A stretch of 64,000 nucleotides of DNA from Roseibium aquae (GTDB lineage Bacteria > Pseudomonadota > Alphaproteobacteria > Rhizobiales > Stappiaceae): contig NZ_VXDC01000003.1 in assembly GCF_008711285.1 (NCBI RefSeq), positions 62,001 through 126,000 of the forward strand. Reading direction: 5' to 3'. Below are positions 18,432 to 28,668 of the stretch, one piece after another (the stretch's first letter is position 1; each line of letters starts with the position of its first letter). The notes under the pieces were generated by a model. It was not told where the DNA came from, did no database searches, and saw only the letters and a list, made by a program, of their open reading frames with translations. Both the position numbers and the translations under genes were made by a program.

Positions 18432-20834
18432 GTGACGCGTATTCTCCCCCTTCCTCCTGAGAGCCGGACCGGATTGCTTGTGTGTGCAAGCCGCGCCTTG
18501 ATGCGCGGGGCGAGCCTGCTTGCCATTTCAATTGTCGTCCCGCTTGCCTGCGCGAACCTGAGCGCTTTGGCACAGGACAGCCTGCAGGACCTCGTCGCCG
18601 GTCAGGTCGACCCGAATGCCGATCTGCTGCTGGAATCGGAACGCCTGACCTACGACTTCGACCGCGACCTGATCGTCGCGACCGGCAGCGTTCAGGTTTA
18701 TTATGACGGCATCACTGTCGAAGCTCACCAGATGGTCTTCGAGCGCCGGCGAGGCCAGCTGACCGCCCGCGGCAACGTGATCATGATCGAGCCGAACGGC
18801 AACATCGTCCGGACCGAGGAAATCACGCTGTCCGACGACCTTGCCAATGGCTTTGCCAGAGCGCTGCAGCTGGACACGCCTCAGCGGACCCGTTTCATTG
18901 CCGACAGCGCCACCCGGACCGACAGCAATGTCACGACATTCGAGAACGGTATCTACACGGTCTACACCAGCCCGAAAAACCCGCCGGACAAGCCGCCGCT
19001 GTGGCGCATCCGGGCCGCGACGATCGTCCACAATCAACAAGAACGCACGATCTATTATGAAGATGCGGCCTTCGAGTTCTTCGGCAAGCCGATCGCGTAT
19101 CTGCCGTATCTGACCATGCCGGACCCGACCGTCAGGCGGAAGTCCGGCTTTCTGATGCCCAGTGCGGTCATTTCCGAAAAACTCGGATACGGGGTGACCA
19201 TTCCCTATTATTGGGCGCTCAGCCCGCACTACGATCTGACAACCGCGCTCACCCCGATGACGAAACAGGGCGTGCTGGGGGATGCCACGTTCCGTCAAAG
19301 GATCGGGAGCGGCGAATACACGATGTCCGCCGCTGGATTGTTCCAGTCCCGGCCAAATGAATTCGCCGGCACCAGCGGCGATCAGCGCTGGCGCGGGGCC
19401 GTCAAGACGACCGGCGAATTCGCCCTGACCGACCATTGGGTCTTCGGCTGGGACGCCACCTACAAAAGCGACCGCGTTTTCTTGAAGGACTACTCCTTCG
19501 TCAGTTTCGACGACAATGGCGAAACATCCGATATCTTTCTCGAAGGCTATACAGACCGGAACAGTCTCACGGTTCGGGCCAATGCGTTTTCCATTTCCCA
19601 GGAGGACTATACCCCGTCCAATCCGGGCCTGAATGCCCCCGGCTTTTCTCCTGTCGGCACGTCGCTTCAGGACAAACAGCCCCTGGTCGCGCCCCTGATC
19701 GACTACGATTACGTCTTCGCGGACCCGATCGCGGATGGCGAATTGGCTCTGACAGCCAATTTCACGTCTCTTACCCGGGCCGAAACGGACGCCTTTTCAC
19801 CCGATGGCGGAACGACCCGCCGGTATCGTGGCATTGATGGCACGTTTTCGCGTCTTTCGCTGGGCGCTGACTGGCGCCGGACATTGATCGATCCCCTGGG
19901 GCAAAGCTTCACACCCTTTGCCTATATGCGCGGCGATCTTTTCTGGCAGGCATCGGCGGACAACGACGTCACAGAACTGACGAGCGACGCCTTCGCCGGC
20001 CGGGCCATGCCTGCCGTTGGTCTTGAGTACCGGTATCCGTTCATCGCCACCTTCTCCGGCGGGAACCAGGTCTTCGAACCCGTTGCCCAGATCGTGGTTC
20101 GTCCGGATGAACAGAAAATCGGACAGCTTCCCAACGACGATGCGCAAAGCCTCGTGTTCGATTCCACGACGCTGTTCGACTACGACAAGTTTTCCGGGTT
20201 CGACCGCGCAGAGGGCGGCACCCGTATGAATCTTGGGATGAACTATCGTCTTCAACTGAACGACGGACACTACCTGACCGCCCTTTTCGGCCGATCCTAC
20301 CACCTGGCAGGCGCGAACTCGTTCGCGACCCCGGATCTGCTCGGCGCTGCCCGGGACTCCGGTCTTGCGTCAAGCGAATCCGATTACGTCGGAAGCCTCA
20401 ATCTCGACACGCGATACGGCGTGAAGGTCGGCGCTCAGGCGCGGTTTGATGACGACGACTTTTCGGTCAACCGTCTTCAGGCCCAAGCGTCGGGCGCCTA
20501 TGGCCCCGTGGTGTCGACGATTGCCTATGCGTTTTTGGACGCGCAACCGAGCCTGGGGATCGAACAGCCCCGGGAGGAGGTCCTGGGAGCGGCCAGCTTG
20601 CGGCTGGAAGAGAATTGGCGGGCCTTCGGCTCGCTCCGCTATGACCTCGAAAACTCTGGCGTCGTGCAAAATGGCGTCGGGTTGGGATACGACGATGAAG
20701 GGTTCTCGATCTCTGTGTCTTACGGCGAGGATCGAAGCCGAAACGATTCCGTCAAGGTCGATCGGACCATTTTCTTCCGGGTTGGACTGCGCACCCTTGG
20801 AAACACGCAGGCCTCGACCAACGTCAATCGCTGA
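18432..20834 (+). CDS. lptD: LPS assembly outer-membrane protein LptD
   Basis: 800 residues. LptD inserts LPS into the outer leaflet, in complex with lipoprotein LptE. The N-terminus has a long signal peptide ending near SALA-QD (about residue 47), then the periplasmic OstA jellyroll (ESERLTYDFDRDLIVATGSVQV, repeated GNV and VYYDG elements), then a C-terminal barrel of many short strands. The conserved FFGKPIAYLPYL-PDPTVRRKSGFL block is clear. GTG start. lptE is not in the window. Confidence 0.95.
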   Translation: MTRILPLPPESRTGLLVCASRALMRGASLLAISIVVPLACANLSALAQDSLQDLVAGQVDPNADLLLESERLTYDFDRDLIVATGSVQVYYDGITVEAHQMVFERRRGQLTARGNVIMIEPNGNIVRTEEITLSDDLANGFARALQLDTPQRTRFIADSATRTDSNVTTFENGIYTVYTSPKNPPDKPPLWRIRAATIVHNQQERTIYYEDAAFEFFGKPIAYLPYLTMPDPTVRRKSGFLMPSAVISEKLGYGVTIPYYWALSPHYDLTTALTPMTKQGVLGDATFRQRIGSGEYTMSAAGLFQSRPNEFAGTSGDQRWRGAVKTTGEFALTDHWVFGWDATYKSDRVFLKDYSFVSFDDNGETSDIFLEGYTDRNSLTVRANAFSISQEDYTPSNPGLNAPGFSPVGTSLQDKQPLVAPLIDYDYVFADPIADGELALTANFTSLTRAETDAFSPDGGTTRRYRGIDGTFSRLSLGADWRRTLIDPLGQSFTPFAYMRGDLFWQASADNDVTELTSDAFAGRAMPAVGLEYRYPFIATFSGGNQVFEPVAQIVVRPDEQKIGQLPNDDAQSLVFDSTTLFDYDKFSGFDRAEGGTRMNLGMNYRLQLNDGHYLTALFGRSYHLAGANSFATPDLLGAARDSGLASSESDYVGSLNLDTRYGVKVGAQARFDDDDFSVNRLQAQASGAYGPVVSTIAYAFLDAQPSLGIEQPREEVLGAASLRLEENWRAFGSLRYDLENSGVVQNGVGLGYDDEGFSISVSYGEDRSRNDSVKVDRTIFFRVGLRTLGNTQASTNVNR

Positions 20835-21017
20835 TAATGGCTCTAAGCCAAGGCAAAAGCGCACGACACGGCCCCAGCTTCGCCGTCCCGCCCCGGTTCT
20901 GCCGCACTGGCGTGCGACTGAGGGCCAGGCTTTGATCTTCATGCCATGTTGTGCGACTAATGGCGTTAATTGTAGCTGCGGCCGGATCGCAGGCTAAATA
21001 ACTTGAATGGGCTTACG

Positions 21018-21938
21018 ATGCGCAGACCCGCCGCCTTATTGTTGATCGTCCTGATGGCCGCTTTGGCGCCGATGATACCTTGGAATGCGTCGGCGAGCAT
21101 CGAACTCGTCGTCAACGAAACACCGATCACCTCCTACGATATCAGCCAGCGCTCGAAACTGATCCGCCTGACACAGCGCAGCTCCAATTCCGTCGCCCGC
21201 CGGCAGGCCCGGCAAGAATTGATCGACGAGCAATTGCAACTGAGCGAGGCAACCCGTTTGGGCATCACTATCAGCGATGCCCAGTTGAATGAGGCCTATG
21301 CCAACGTCGCCCGCGGTGCGCGGCTTTCGCCATCGCAACTGTCGGCGGCGCTGCGCCAGAACGGGGTTGACCCGCAGACCCTGAAAGACCGCCTAAAGGC
21401 CCAGCTTGCCTGGCAGCAGGCCGTGCAAAGGCGGTTCCGCAGCCAGATCACCATCACGGAATCCGAAGTGATCGCGGCCCTGCGCGCATCGAATGAAGAA
21501 ACCAAGAACATCAGCATCGAATACGATCTGCAGCGTGTCATCGTTGTCGTTCCGCGCAATTCGTCGAACGGGTTCCGCGACAAGCGGTTGCGGGAAAGCA
21601 ACCAGATCCGCAGCGCTTTCGACAGTTGTGAGAACCCGGGCGCGGTTTTGGGGCAATACAGCGAAGTCGTCGTCAAACCCGTCGGCCGGCGGCTGGAAAC
21701 CGAACTGCCGCCGAACCTGAGAGAAGGCGTCGAGGCAACCAAGGTCGGAGGGCTCACCAAACCGGAACGGTCCGAGGTCGGGTTCGAGATGATCGCCGTG
21801 TGCGGAAAACGGGAGATCGAGTCGGACATTGCCGCCCGCACGGCGATGGAAAACGAGTTGCGCGCGCAGGAAGGCGAAAGCATGTCCCGCCGTTATCTGA
21901 TGGAACTGCGCCGCAAGGCAACGATCATTGAGAAGTAG
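21018..21938 (+). CDS. surA: SurA-like periplasmic chaperone
   Basis: 306 residues with a signal peptide (residues 1-27, NASAS cleavage). The SurA N-domain is visible: SIELVVNETPITSYDISQRSKLIRL and the RQARQELIDEQLQLSEATRLGITIS helix pair. The second half sits where the parvulin isomerase domain should be, but is divergent, with two cysteines (Cys204, Cys262) that could form a disulfide. Its place between lptD and pdxA matches SurA in other proteobacteria (lptD-surA-pdxA-rsmA), and its likely job is folding of outer-membrane proteins such as LptD. The ATG at 21018 lacks a clear ribosome binding site. Confidence 0.82.
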   Translation: MRRPAALLLIVLMAALAPMIPWNASASIELVVNETPITSYDISQRSKLIRLTQRSSNSVARRQARQELIDEQLQLSEATRLGITISDAQLNEAYANVARGARLSPSQLSAALRQNGVDPQTLKDRLKAQLAWQQAVQRRFRSQITITESEVIAALRASNEETKNISIEYDLQRVIVVVPRNSSNGFRDKRLRESNQIRSAFDSCENPGAVLGQYSEVVVKPVGRRLETELPPNLREGVEATKVGGLTKPERSEVGFEMIAVCGKREIESDIAARTAMENELRAQEGESMSRRYLMELRRKATIIEK

Positions 21939-21948
21939 ACGCACGCGC

Positions 21949-22968
21949 ATGGTGCAGTTGCCTGTTCCTCTTGCCGTGACCTGCGGCGAACCTGCCGGGA
22001 TCGGTCCTGACCTGATCCTGACAGCCTTCCAGAACCGGGCCGAACTTGGCCTGCCGCCGTTCTACGTCCGCACGGACCCCGCATTCCTGAAAAGCCGGGC
22101 GCAGCGTCTGGGCATTTCGGAGGATGTGGCGGCGGTGACACCCGAAGAGGCCCGCGCCACCTTTGCCCGAGCGCTTCCCGTGGTTCCCACCGGCGATCCG
22201 ATCGCCGATACACCGGGGACCGAGGACCCGATGTCGGCCGCAAGCGTTGTCGGCTCCATTCGCGCATGTGTGATCGACGTGAAGGAAGGCCACGCGTCCG
22301 CGGTGGTCACCAACCCCATCAACAAGGCAGCCCTTTACAAGGCCGGCTTCACTTATCCCGGCCATACCGAGTATCTCGGCGCGCTTGGGAGCGAACTATG
22401 GGCCTGCACTCCTTGCAGACCGGTCATGATGATCGCCGGCCCTGAACTGATGGTCATCCCGGTCACGATCCATATCCCGCTCAAGGATGTGCCGGGCACG
22501 CTCACCGGGGACTTGATCGTCGAAACCGCGCGCATCGCCGACAGGGATCTGAAAACCCGTTTCGGGATCACGCGCCCGCGTCTTGCGCTGTGCGGCCTGA
22601 ACCCGCACGCAGGTGAGAACGGCGCGCTCGGACGGGAAGACGAGGAGATTATCCTCCCAGCCATCGACAGGCTGTTGGCCGAGGGGATCGAGGCATCCGG
22701 CCCCTTCCCGGCCGACACCCTGTTTCATCCAGAGGCGCGAAAGGCCTATGATTGCGCGCTCGGAATGTATCATGACCAGGTGCTGGTGCCTGCCAAGACC
22801 ATCGGCTTCGATGACGCGGTGAATGTGACCCTCGGGCTTCCGTTCATCCGGACATCGCCCGATCACGGAACGGCCTATCCCCTCGCTGGAACCGGCAAAG
22901 CCCGGGTTGACAGCTTCGCGGCCGCCTTGCGCCTTGCCGCCGTGCTTGCCAATCCCAAGGCTGTGTGA
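21949..22968 (+). CDS. pdxA: 4-hydroxythreonine-4-phosphate dehydrogenase
   Basis: NAD-dependent enzyme of pyridoxal phosphate synthesis. 339 residues. Visible: N-terminal PLAVTCGEPAGIGPDLIL, NPINKAALYKAGFTYPGHTEYL, the metal-binding histidine area of CGLNPHAGENGALG, and YHDQVLVPAKTIGF near the C-terminus. The ATG at 21949 was chosen over an in-frame TTG inside surA. It lies 10 bases after surA and 9 before rsmA. Confidence 0.96.
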   Translation: MVQLPVPLAVTCGEPAGIGPDLILTAFQNRAELGLPPFYVRTDPAFLKSRAQRLGISEDVAAVTPEEARATFARALPVVPTGDPIADTPGTEDPMSAASVVGSIRACVIDVKEGHASAVVTNPINKAALYKAGFTYPGHTEYLGALGSELWACTPCRPVMMIAGPELMVIPVTIHIPLKDVPGTLTGDLIVETARIADRDLKTRFGITRPRLALCGLNPHAGENGALGREDEEIILPAIDRLLAEGIEASGPFPADTLFHPEARKAYDCALGMYHDQVLVPAKTIGFDDAVNVTLGLPFIRTSPDHGTAYPLAGTGKARVDSFAAALRLAAVLANPKAV

Positions 22969-22977
22969 GACCGGATC

Positions 22978-23820
22978 ATGCCTCAGATCGACAGTCTGCC
23001 GCCCTTGCGCGAGGTGATCTCCCAGCACGGCCTCGACGCACGCAAGTCCCTTGGACAAAACTTCCTTCTCGACCTCAACCTGACCTCAAGGATCGCCCGG
23101 ACCGCCGGAGCCTTGGAGGACCATACGATCCTGGAGGTGGGTCCCGGTCCCGGAGGACTGACCCGCGCCCTTCTGGCGGCCGGAGCCGGACATGTGGTCG
23201 CGATTGAAAAGGACAGCCGCTGCCTGCCGGCGCTAGCGCAGATCGCAGCGCACTATCCGGGCCGTTTGACCGTGATTGAAGGCGATGCGCTCAAACTGGA
23301 CCCGGTTGCCCTGATCGGGAAAACGCCCGTCAAGATCGTGGCGAACCTGCCTTACAATGTGGGAACCCAGCTTCTGCTGAATTGGCTGACGCCGGCGGAC
23401 TGGCCGCCGTTCTGGACATCCGTGACGCTCTTGTTCCAAAAAGAGGTCGGCGAACGCATCGTCGCCCAGCCCGGATCGAAGGCCTATGGCCGGCTTGGCG
23501 TTCTGGCGGGTTGGCGCTGCACCGGCGGAATGATGTTCGATATCGGGCCGCAGGCTTTCATCCCTCCCCCAAAGGTGACCTCCACGGTTGTGCAGCTCAC
23601 CCCCAGAGACGCCCCCCTGCCCTGCGATCTGTCCGCGCTCGCCAAGATCACGGCCGCGGCCTTCGGCCAGCGGCGCAAAATGCTTCGCGCCAGTCTGAAA
23701 ACGCTTGGCGTGTCCAGTGAACCGTTGATCGAGGCCGCCGGCCTTGATCCGACCGCGCGTGCGGAAGAAATCGATATCGCCGGTTTTGTCCGGCTCGCCA
23801 ACGCCTTCGCTTCGCGATAA
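22978..23820 (+). CDS. rsmA: 16S rRNA dimethyladenosine transferase
   Basis: KsgA/RsmA dimethylates two adjacent adenosines in helix 45 of 16S rRNA. 280 residues. Motif I is [16 protein letters not shown], and the catalytic NLPY motif is in [13 protein letters not shown]. The opening [22 protein letters not shown] is typical. Last gene of the lpt-surA-pdxA block; the transcript meets gmk head-on with a 123-base gap. Confidence 0.96.
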   Translation: MPQIDSLPPLREVISQHGLDARKSLGQNFLLDLNLTSRIARTAGALEDHTILEVGPGPGGLTRALLAAGAGHVVAIEKDSRCLPALAQIAAHYPGRLTVIEGDALKLDPVALIGKTPVKIVANLPYNVGTQLLLNWLTPADWPPFWTSVTLLFQKEVGERIVAQPGSKAYGRLGVLAGWRCTGGMMFDIGPQAFIPPPKVTSTVVQLTPRDAPLPCDLSALAKITAAAFGQRRKMLRASLKTLGVSSEPLIEAAGLDPTARAEEIDIAGFVRLANAFASR

Positions 23821-23943
23821 CGGCCCGGACGGAGCGAAGAAGACCCCAACCGTCCCTCAAGCCGTCCTCAAGCAGCTTTCAGGACCGCAAGGCGCTCAGG
23901 CGGCTCCTGCGTTCGGACCGCTCAGGGCTGCCCCTCACGAATG

Positions 23944-24651
23944 TCAGATGCCCGACCCGTCAAGTTCGGATTGCAGGTCCCTGACCATGCCGTCAATGAG
24001 CGGTGCGATCGCCGGAGAGCGGTGCTGCTTGTGCCGTTCGGCACGCAGGATCGCGCGCACGCTGTCATAGGCGCGCTCAAGGTCATCGTTGACAACAACA
24101 TAGTCATATTTCGACCAATGGCGCATTTCGCCAACCGCCGTTTTCAGGCGGCGCAGAATGACGTCATCCGTATCCTCGGCACGGCGGCGCAGACGGGATT
24201 TCATTTCGGCGATGGACGGCGGAAGAATGAAGATCGAAACCACATCGTCCCGCATCTTGTCGTAGAGCTGAAACGTGCCCTGAATGTCTATGTCGAACAG
24301 CACATCCTGGCCATTGTCTAGGGACGTCTCGACCGGGCCGCGCGGGGTCGCATAGTAGTTGCCGTGAACCTCCGCCCATTCAAGCAGTTCGTCATGCGCC
24401 TTCATCTGCTCGAAACGGGCTTTGTCGATGAAGTGGTAGTGCACGCCGTCCACTTCGCTCGACCGCCGCGGCCGGGTCGTCACGGAGATCGACAGCGACA
24501 GGTTGTCTTCCTTCTCAAGAAGCAAACGTGCAATCGTGGACTTCCCCGCCCCCGAGGGCGAGGAAAGAACGAGCATCAAGCCGCGGCGGTGTTTGTCCGC
24601 CTCTTCGGCGCTCACGCTTGTGCCTGAGGGTGCCGTTGCCGTCTCACTCAT
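23944..24651 (-). CDS. gmk: Guanylate kinase
   Basis: Converts GMP to GDP with ATP. 235 residues, slightly long because of a 23-residue polar N-terminal extension before the core. P-loop SSPSGAGKST at 30-39, then TTRPRRSSEVDGVHYHFID for GMP binding. The start ATG at 24651 lies 3 bases after the YicC stop, so the two are co-transcribed, as seen in many proteobacteria. Confidence 0.95.
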   Translation of the reverse strand: MSETATAPSGTSVSAEEADKHRRGLMLVLSSPSGAGKSTIARLLLEKEDNLSLSISVTTRPRRSSEVDGVHYHFIDKARFEQMKAHDELLEWAEVHGNYYATPRGPVETSLDNGQDVLFDIDIQGTFQLYDKMRDDVVSIFILPPSIAEMKSRLRRRAEDTDDVILRRLKTAVGEMRHWSKYDYVVVNDDLERAYDSVRAILRAERHKQHRSPAIAPLIDGMVRDLQSELDGSGI

Positions 24652-24654
24652 GGG

Positions 24655-25548
24655 CTACTCCAAATTCTGGATCTGCTCGCGCATCTGATCGATCACGGTC
24701 TTGAGTTCCAGACCAATCGCGGTCAGTTCCACATCGTTGGACTTGGAACACAAGGTGTTTGCTTCCCGGTTGAATTCCTGGGCGAGGAAGTCGAGCCGCC
24801 GGCCGATGGCCCCGCCGGAGGCGAGCAGTTCGCGCACCGCATCGACATGGGCTGCCAACCGGTCCAGTTCTTCGCGAATATCGGCCTTGGTGGCAAGGAT
24901 TGCCGCCTCCTGATGGAGACGCTGCGGATCCAGCTGGTGCTTGGAAGCCTCCAGCAAAACCTCCACCTGCGCCGCCAGCCGCGCGCGAATGGCTTCCGGT
25001 TGCCGCGCCGGCATATCCTCGGCGGATCGGGTCAATTCCGCGATCCGCGCGATATGGCCCTGCAGAACCCGTCCAAGCGCGGCCCCTTCGGCATGGCGCA
25101 TGTCCACCAGATCCAGCAATGCGCCATCCAGCGACGTCAACATCGCCTGATGCAGGTTCTTCTGCGCCGCCTCGTCCGGCTCGGTTTCCTTGAGTTCGAA
25201 AACGCCCTTCTGGGCAAGAAGCCCGTCGATGCTGGGCGGCGGCAGGTCCGGCATCCGTTCGCGCAAGAGCGCGGCGGCCGACAGAACCGCTTCAAGCGCC
25301 TTTTCATTTATGGTCAGGGGAACATCGACGTTGTCACGCTGCACGGAAAGCCCAGCGGTGACGTTGCCGCGCTTCAAAAGCTTGGCGCAGCGGTCCCGGA
25401 CCAAGGGCTCCAGCGCTTCGATACCGCCGGGAAGACGCACCCGGATGTCCAGTCCCTTGCCGTTGACCGCCCGCAGTTCCCATGTCCAACGGACGTTTTC
25501 CGCCTGGGATTGAACACGGGCGAAACCGGTCATGCTGGCCAAGCTCAT
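24655..25548 (-). CDS. YicC family endoribonuclease
   Basis: 297 residues. YicC proteins are RNA endonucleases; E. coli YicC has been linked to small-RNA turnover. The N-terminal SMTGFAR motif, the VNGKGLDIRVRLP strand and the C-terminal DUF1732 helix (GRRLDFLAQEFNREANTLCSKSND, ELKTVIDQMREQIQN) are all present. ATG at 25548. Lies directly upstream of gmk and 45 bases after the mltG stop. Confidence 0.92.
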   Translation of the reverse strand: MSLASMTGFARVQSQAENVRWTWELRAVNGKGLDIRVRLPGGIEALEPLVRDRCAKLLKRGNVTAGLSVQRDNVDVPLTINEKALEAVLSAAALLRERMPDLPPPSIDGLLAQKGVFELKETEPDEAAQKNLHQAMLTSLDGALLDLVDMRHAEGAALGRVLQGHIARIAELTRSAEDMPARQPEAIRARLAAQVEVLLEASKHQLDPQRLHQEAAILATKADIREELDRLAAHVDAVRELLASGGAIGRRLDFLAQEFNREANTLCSKSNDVELTAIGLELKTVIDQMREQIQNLE

Positions 25549-25593
25549 CAATGCCCCTCCTGCAGTCCAGACGACCCGCGATGCGGGCCGCGA

Positions 25594-26727
25594 TCAGTTC
25601 TGCGTATCCGACTGCTCCTGCGCGGCCGCACGTTCTGCGGCGCGCATGTCCCGCTCGATCTCACGCCAGCGTGCCACATTGCGCTGGTGCTGCTCATATG
25701 TCTCCGCAAAGGCGTGACCGCCGGTGCCATCGGCGACGAAGAACAGATCATCGGTCCGCGAAGGATTGGCCACGGCTTCCATGGCCGCACGGCCGGGATT
25801 GCCGATCGGCCCCGGGGGCAGCCCGTCGATCTGATAGGTGTTGTAGGCGTTTTCGGCTTGAAGCTGAGAGCGCGTGATCGCGGACCGGTCCTGCGACCAG
25901 GCTTCGCCACCGAACAGACCATAAAGGATGGTGGGATCGGACTGGAGGCGCATGCCGCGGTTCAGCCGGTTTATGAATACACCGGCCACCCTCGGCCGCT
26001 CATCGGCCTTCGCTGTTTCCTTTTCCACGATCGACGCCAGAACCACCAGATCCTCGGGCGTTTCGATCGGCAGATTGCTGGCCCGCCGGTCCCAGATCTC
26101 GGCAAGCAGCTTTGCCTGGGCAGCCTTCATCTGATCGAGGATCGCCTGGCGGGACGCTCCGCGCGTAAATGTGTAGGTTTCGGGCAACAATTCCCCCTCG
26201 GCCGGAACGGAAGTGATTTCACCCACAAGCACCGGATGCGCACGGACACGATCCACAATTTGCGCCGTGGTCCATCCTTCCGGCACCGTGACCGAATGCG
26301 TCACGGCCTTGCCTTCCACCAGGTCGTTCATGACCTGCTGCATCGAGACGCCCGGTTCGAAGAGGTATTCACCCGCCTGCAGCCTCGTCTCGTTCTTGTA
26401 GAACCGCACACCGAAATTGAACACCAGATCGTCAAACCAGGTGTCGTCAATCACGCCATTTGCGGCAAGCCTGTCCGTGATCCCGGACAGGCCCGCGCCC
26501 GACGAAATCAGCACCGTCGCTTCGCCGTCCAACGGGCCGGGCTTTTCAAAGGTCTGCTTGCCGAAGTAGAGCGCGCCGCCGACAGCCGCAAGCGAAAATA
26601 CAGCCAGCGAAATCAGGAGATTGACGAGGATGACGATCGGATTGCGCACGTGCCGCGAACGCGGCGGCGGCGCCGGGGCCGGGTCTGGCTGCAACGCCTC
26701 CCTCGGGCTTTTCGGCTTGATGCGCAT
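25594..26727 (-). CDS. mltG: Endolytic murein transglycosylase
   Basis: 377 residues of the MltG/YceG family, cutting nascent peptidoglycan strands at the inner membrane. Basic, proline-rich cytosolic tail, one membrane helix at 31-50, then the periplasmic YceG domain. The catalytic Glu lies in ASIVEKETAKADERP, followed by VAGVFINRLNRGMRLQSDPTILYG. The ATG at 26727 was chosen; a GTG 14 codons earlier is possible. Sits between yicC and the fab genes on the same strand. Confidence 0.93.
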   Translation of the reverse strand: MRIKPKSPREALQPDPAPAPPPRSRHVRNPIVILVNLLISLAVFSLAAVGGALYFGKQTFEKPGPLDGEATVLISSGAGLSGITDRLAANGVIDDTWFDDLVFNFGVRFYKNETRLQAGEYLFEPGVSMQQVMNDLVEGKAVTHSVTVPEGWTTAQIVDRVRAHPVLVGEITSVPAEGELLPETYTFTRGASRQAILDQMKAAQAKLLAEIWDRRASNLPIETPEDLVVLASIVEKETAKADERPRVAGVFINRLNRGMRLQSDPTILYGLFGGEAWSQDRSAITRSQLQAENAYNTYQIDGLPPGPIGNPGRAAMEAVANPSRTDDLFFVADGTGGHAFAETYEQHQRNVARWREIERDMRAAERAAAQEQSDTQN

Positions 26728-26848
26728 GATTTCAAGACCTCTCAAGGATCCGCAAATACGAACGGGCACACAGCTTCAATGCCGCACCTGGATCAGGCGT
26801 CACGGCACCTTTGCGGCGCCGATCCGCGGCGACAAGCATTCTACCCAC

Positions 26849-28114
26849 CTATGCGGCAACTTTGCGGAACACGAGGGACGCATTCGTTCCGCCAAAACCA
26901 AAGGAATTCGACAGGGCAACGTCGATATTCATCTTCTTCGGCGACAGCGGCACGAGATCAATTTCCGTCTCGACCGACGGGTTCTCCAAATTGATCGTCG
27001 GCGGCGCAACACCGTCGCGAATGGCAAGCACCGAGAAGATCGCTTCAACGGCTCCAGCCGCCCCCAGCAGATGCCCCGTGGAGGATTTCGTCGAGGACAT
27101 GGTGAGCCGGTTTGCGGCATTGCCGGCCAACCGGGTCACGGCGCCAAGCTCGATCTCGTCGCCAAGCGGGGTCGACGTCCCGTGGGCGTTCACATAGTCC
27201 ACATCCGAGGGCGCAATTCCGGCGCGCTTCAACGCCGCGTCCATGCAGCGGTAGGCGCCGTCCCCATCAGCGGACGGGGCCGTGATGTGATAGGCATCGC
27301 CCGACAAGCCGTACCCAATCACCTCGGCGTATATCGTGGCTCCACGGGCCTTTGCGTGCTCGTATTCCTCAAGCACGACCACCCCGGCTCCCTCACCCAT
27401 GACGAAGCCATCCCTGCCCTCATCATACGGACGCGACGCGCGTTCGGGATCGTCATTATAAGCGGTGGACAGAGCGCGGCAGGCGGCGAAACCGGCGAGG
27501 GCCAATCGGCCGATCGGGCTCTCGGTCCCGCCGGCAACCATGACATCGGCGTCGCCATAGGCGATTAGCCGCGACGCATCGCCAATCGCGTGCGCACCTG
27601 TCGAACAGGCGGTCACGACTGCGTGGTTCGGCCCCTTCAGGGCGTGCCGGATCGAAACATATCCGCCGGCCAGATTGATCAAACGACCCGGGATGAAGAA
27701 CGGGCTTACCCGGCGCGGCCCCTTCTCGGCGAGAATGTGAGCCGCGGTTTCGATGCCTTGCAGGCCACCGATTCCGGATCCGATCAGAACGCCCGCACGG
27801 ATCTGCTGTTCGTAGGTTTCGGCCTTGAAGCCGGAATCCGCGATCGCCTGATCGGCGGCCGCGAGTGCATAAATGATGAAGTCGTCGACCTTGCGCTGTT
27901 CCTTGACGTCCATCCAGTCGTCCGGATTGAACGCCCCTTCGACGGACGGATCGCGCGGGATCTGGCAAGCGATCCGGCAGGCGAGATCATCAACCTTGAA
28001 ATTGGTGACCTTGCCGGCGCCGCTTTTGCCTTCAAGAATTTTTTTCCAAGACACGTCCACGCTGCTGCCCAGCGGAGAAACCATGCCCAAACCGGTTACG
28101 ACGACTCGCCTCAT
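26849..28114 (-). CDS. fabF: 3-oxoacyl-ACP synthase II
   Basis: 421 residues. KAS II elongates acyl-ACP with malonyl-ACP. Catalytic Cys170 (TACSTGAH), and the two histidines in NAHGTSTPLGD and STGHLLGAAGAVE. ATG at 28114. 73 bases separate it from acpP upstream. Confidence 0.97.
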   Translation of the reverse strand: MRRVVVTGLGMVSPLGSSVDVSWKKILEGKSGAGKVTNFKVDDLACRIACQIPRDPSVEGAFNPDDWMDVKEQRKVDDFIIYALAAADQAIADSGFKAETYEQQIRAGVLIGSGIGGLQGIETAAHILAEKGPRRVSPFFIPGRLINLAGGYVSIRHALKGPNHAVVTACSTGAHAIGDASRLIAYGDADVMVAGGTESPIGRLALAGFAACRALSTAYNDDPERASRPYDEGRDGFVMGEGAGVVVLEEYEHAKARGATIYAEVIGYGLSGDAYHITAPSADGDGAYRCMDAALKRAGIAPSDVDYVNAHGTSTPLGDEIELGAVTRLAGNAANRLTMSSTKSSTGHLLGAAGAVEAIFSVLAIRDGVAPPTINLENPSVETEIDLVPLSPKKMNIDVALSNSFGFGGTNASLVFRKVAA

Positions 28115-28187
28115 GTACCTGCACTTGTCTGCGGGCAGGCGGCGCCCGATCGGGCCCGCCCATCCAGAGTATCACTCGCCCGGCGAA

Positions 28188-28424
28188 TTAGGCCGGGTTC
28201 TTTTCCAGGAAATTGACCGCGTCGCCAACGGTCAGGATCGTTTCTGCAGCATCGTCGGGGATTTCCACGCCGAACTCTTCTTCAAACGCCATCACCAGCT
28301 CGACCGTGTCCAGCGAGTCTGCGCCCAGATCGTCAATGAAGCTTGCGCCTTCGACAACCTTCTCGGCATCCACACCCAGGTGCTCAACAACGATTTTCTT
28401 AACCCGTTCCGCGATATCGCTCAT
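28188..28424 (-). CDS. acpP: Acyl carrier protein
   Basis: 78 residues, acidic. Ser37 in [11 protein letters not shown] is the phosphopantetheine site. AGGAAG lies before the ATG at 28424. It is flanked by fabG and fabF on the same strand; the 244 bases upstream could hold its own promoter, as is usual for this highly expressed gene. Confidence 0.98.
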   Translation of the reverse strand: MSDIAERVKKIVVEHLGVDAEKVVEGASFIDDLGADSLDTVELVMAFEEEFGVEIPDDAAETILTVGDAVNFLEKNPA

Positions 28425-28668
28425 TTTTCACTTCCTTGATTTTTCAACTCGCCGTCCACGTGAAACGGTCGGCGGGCCGGGTACCCCGGAGCCGACGCGA
28501 TCTCGCGGCCGTGAACTTTCACTGGCTGGAGCGCACAAGAGTGTGGCTCTTTCCCAACCCATTGGAACAATCGGCGGCTAGGTATCACACTTTCGACACC
28601 TTGACCAGCCAATCCAAGCGGCTGGAAAGCCGCCGGGATCCGGTTTGCCTCCTCGGCAAATTTTCGTT

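Noticed and set aside
24847..26994. A 715-codon open frame opposite yicC and mltG
   Set aside because: Antisense shadow of two clear genes in GC-rich DNA; no family pattern and no ribosome binding site.
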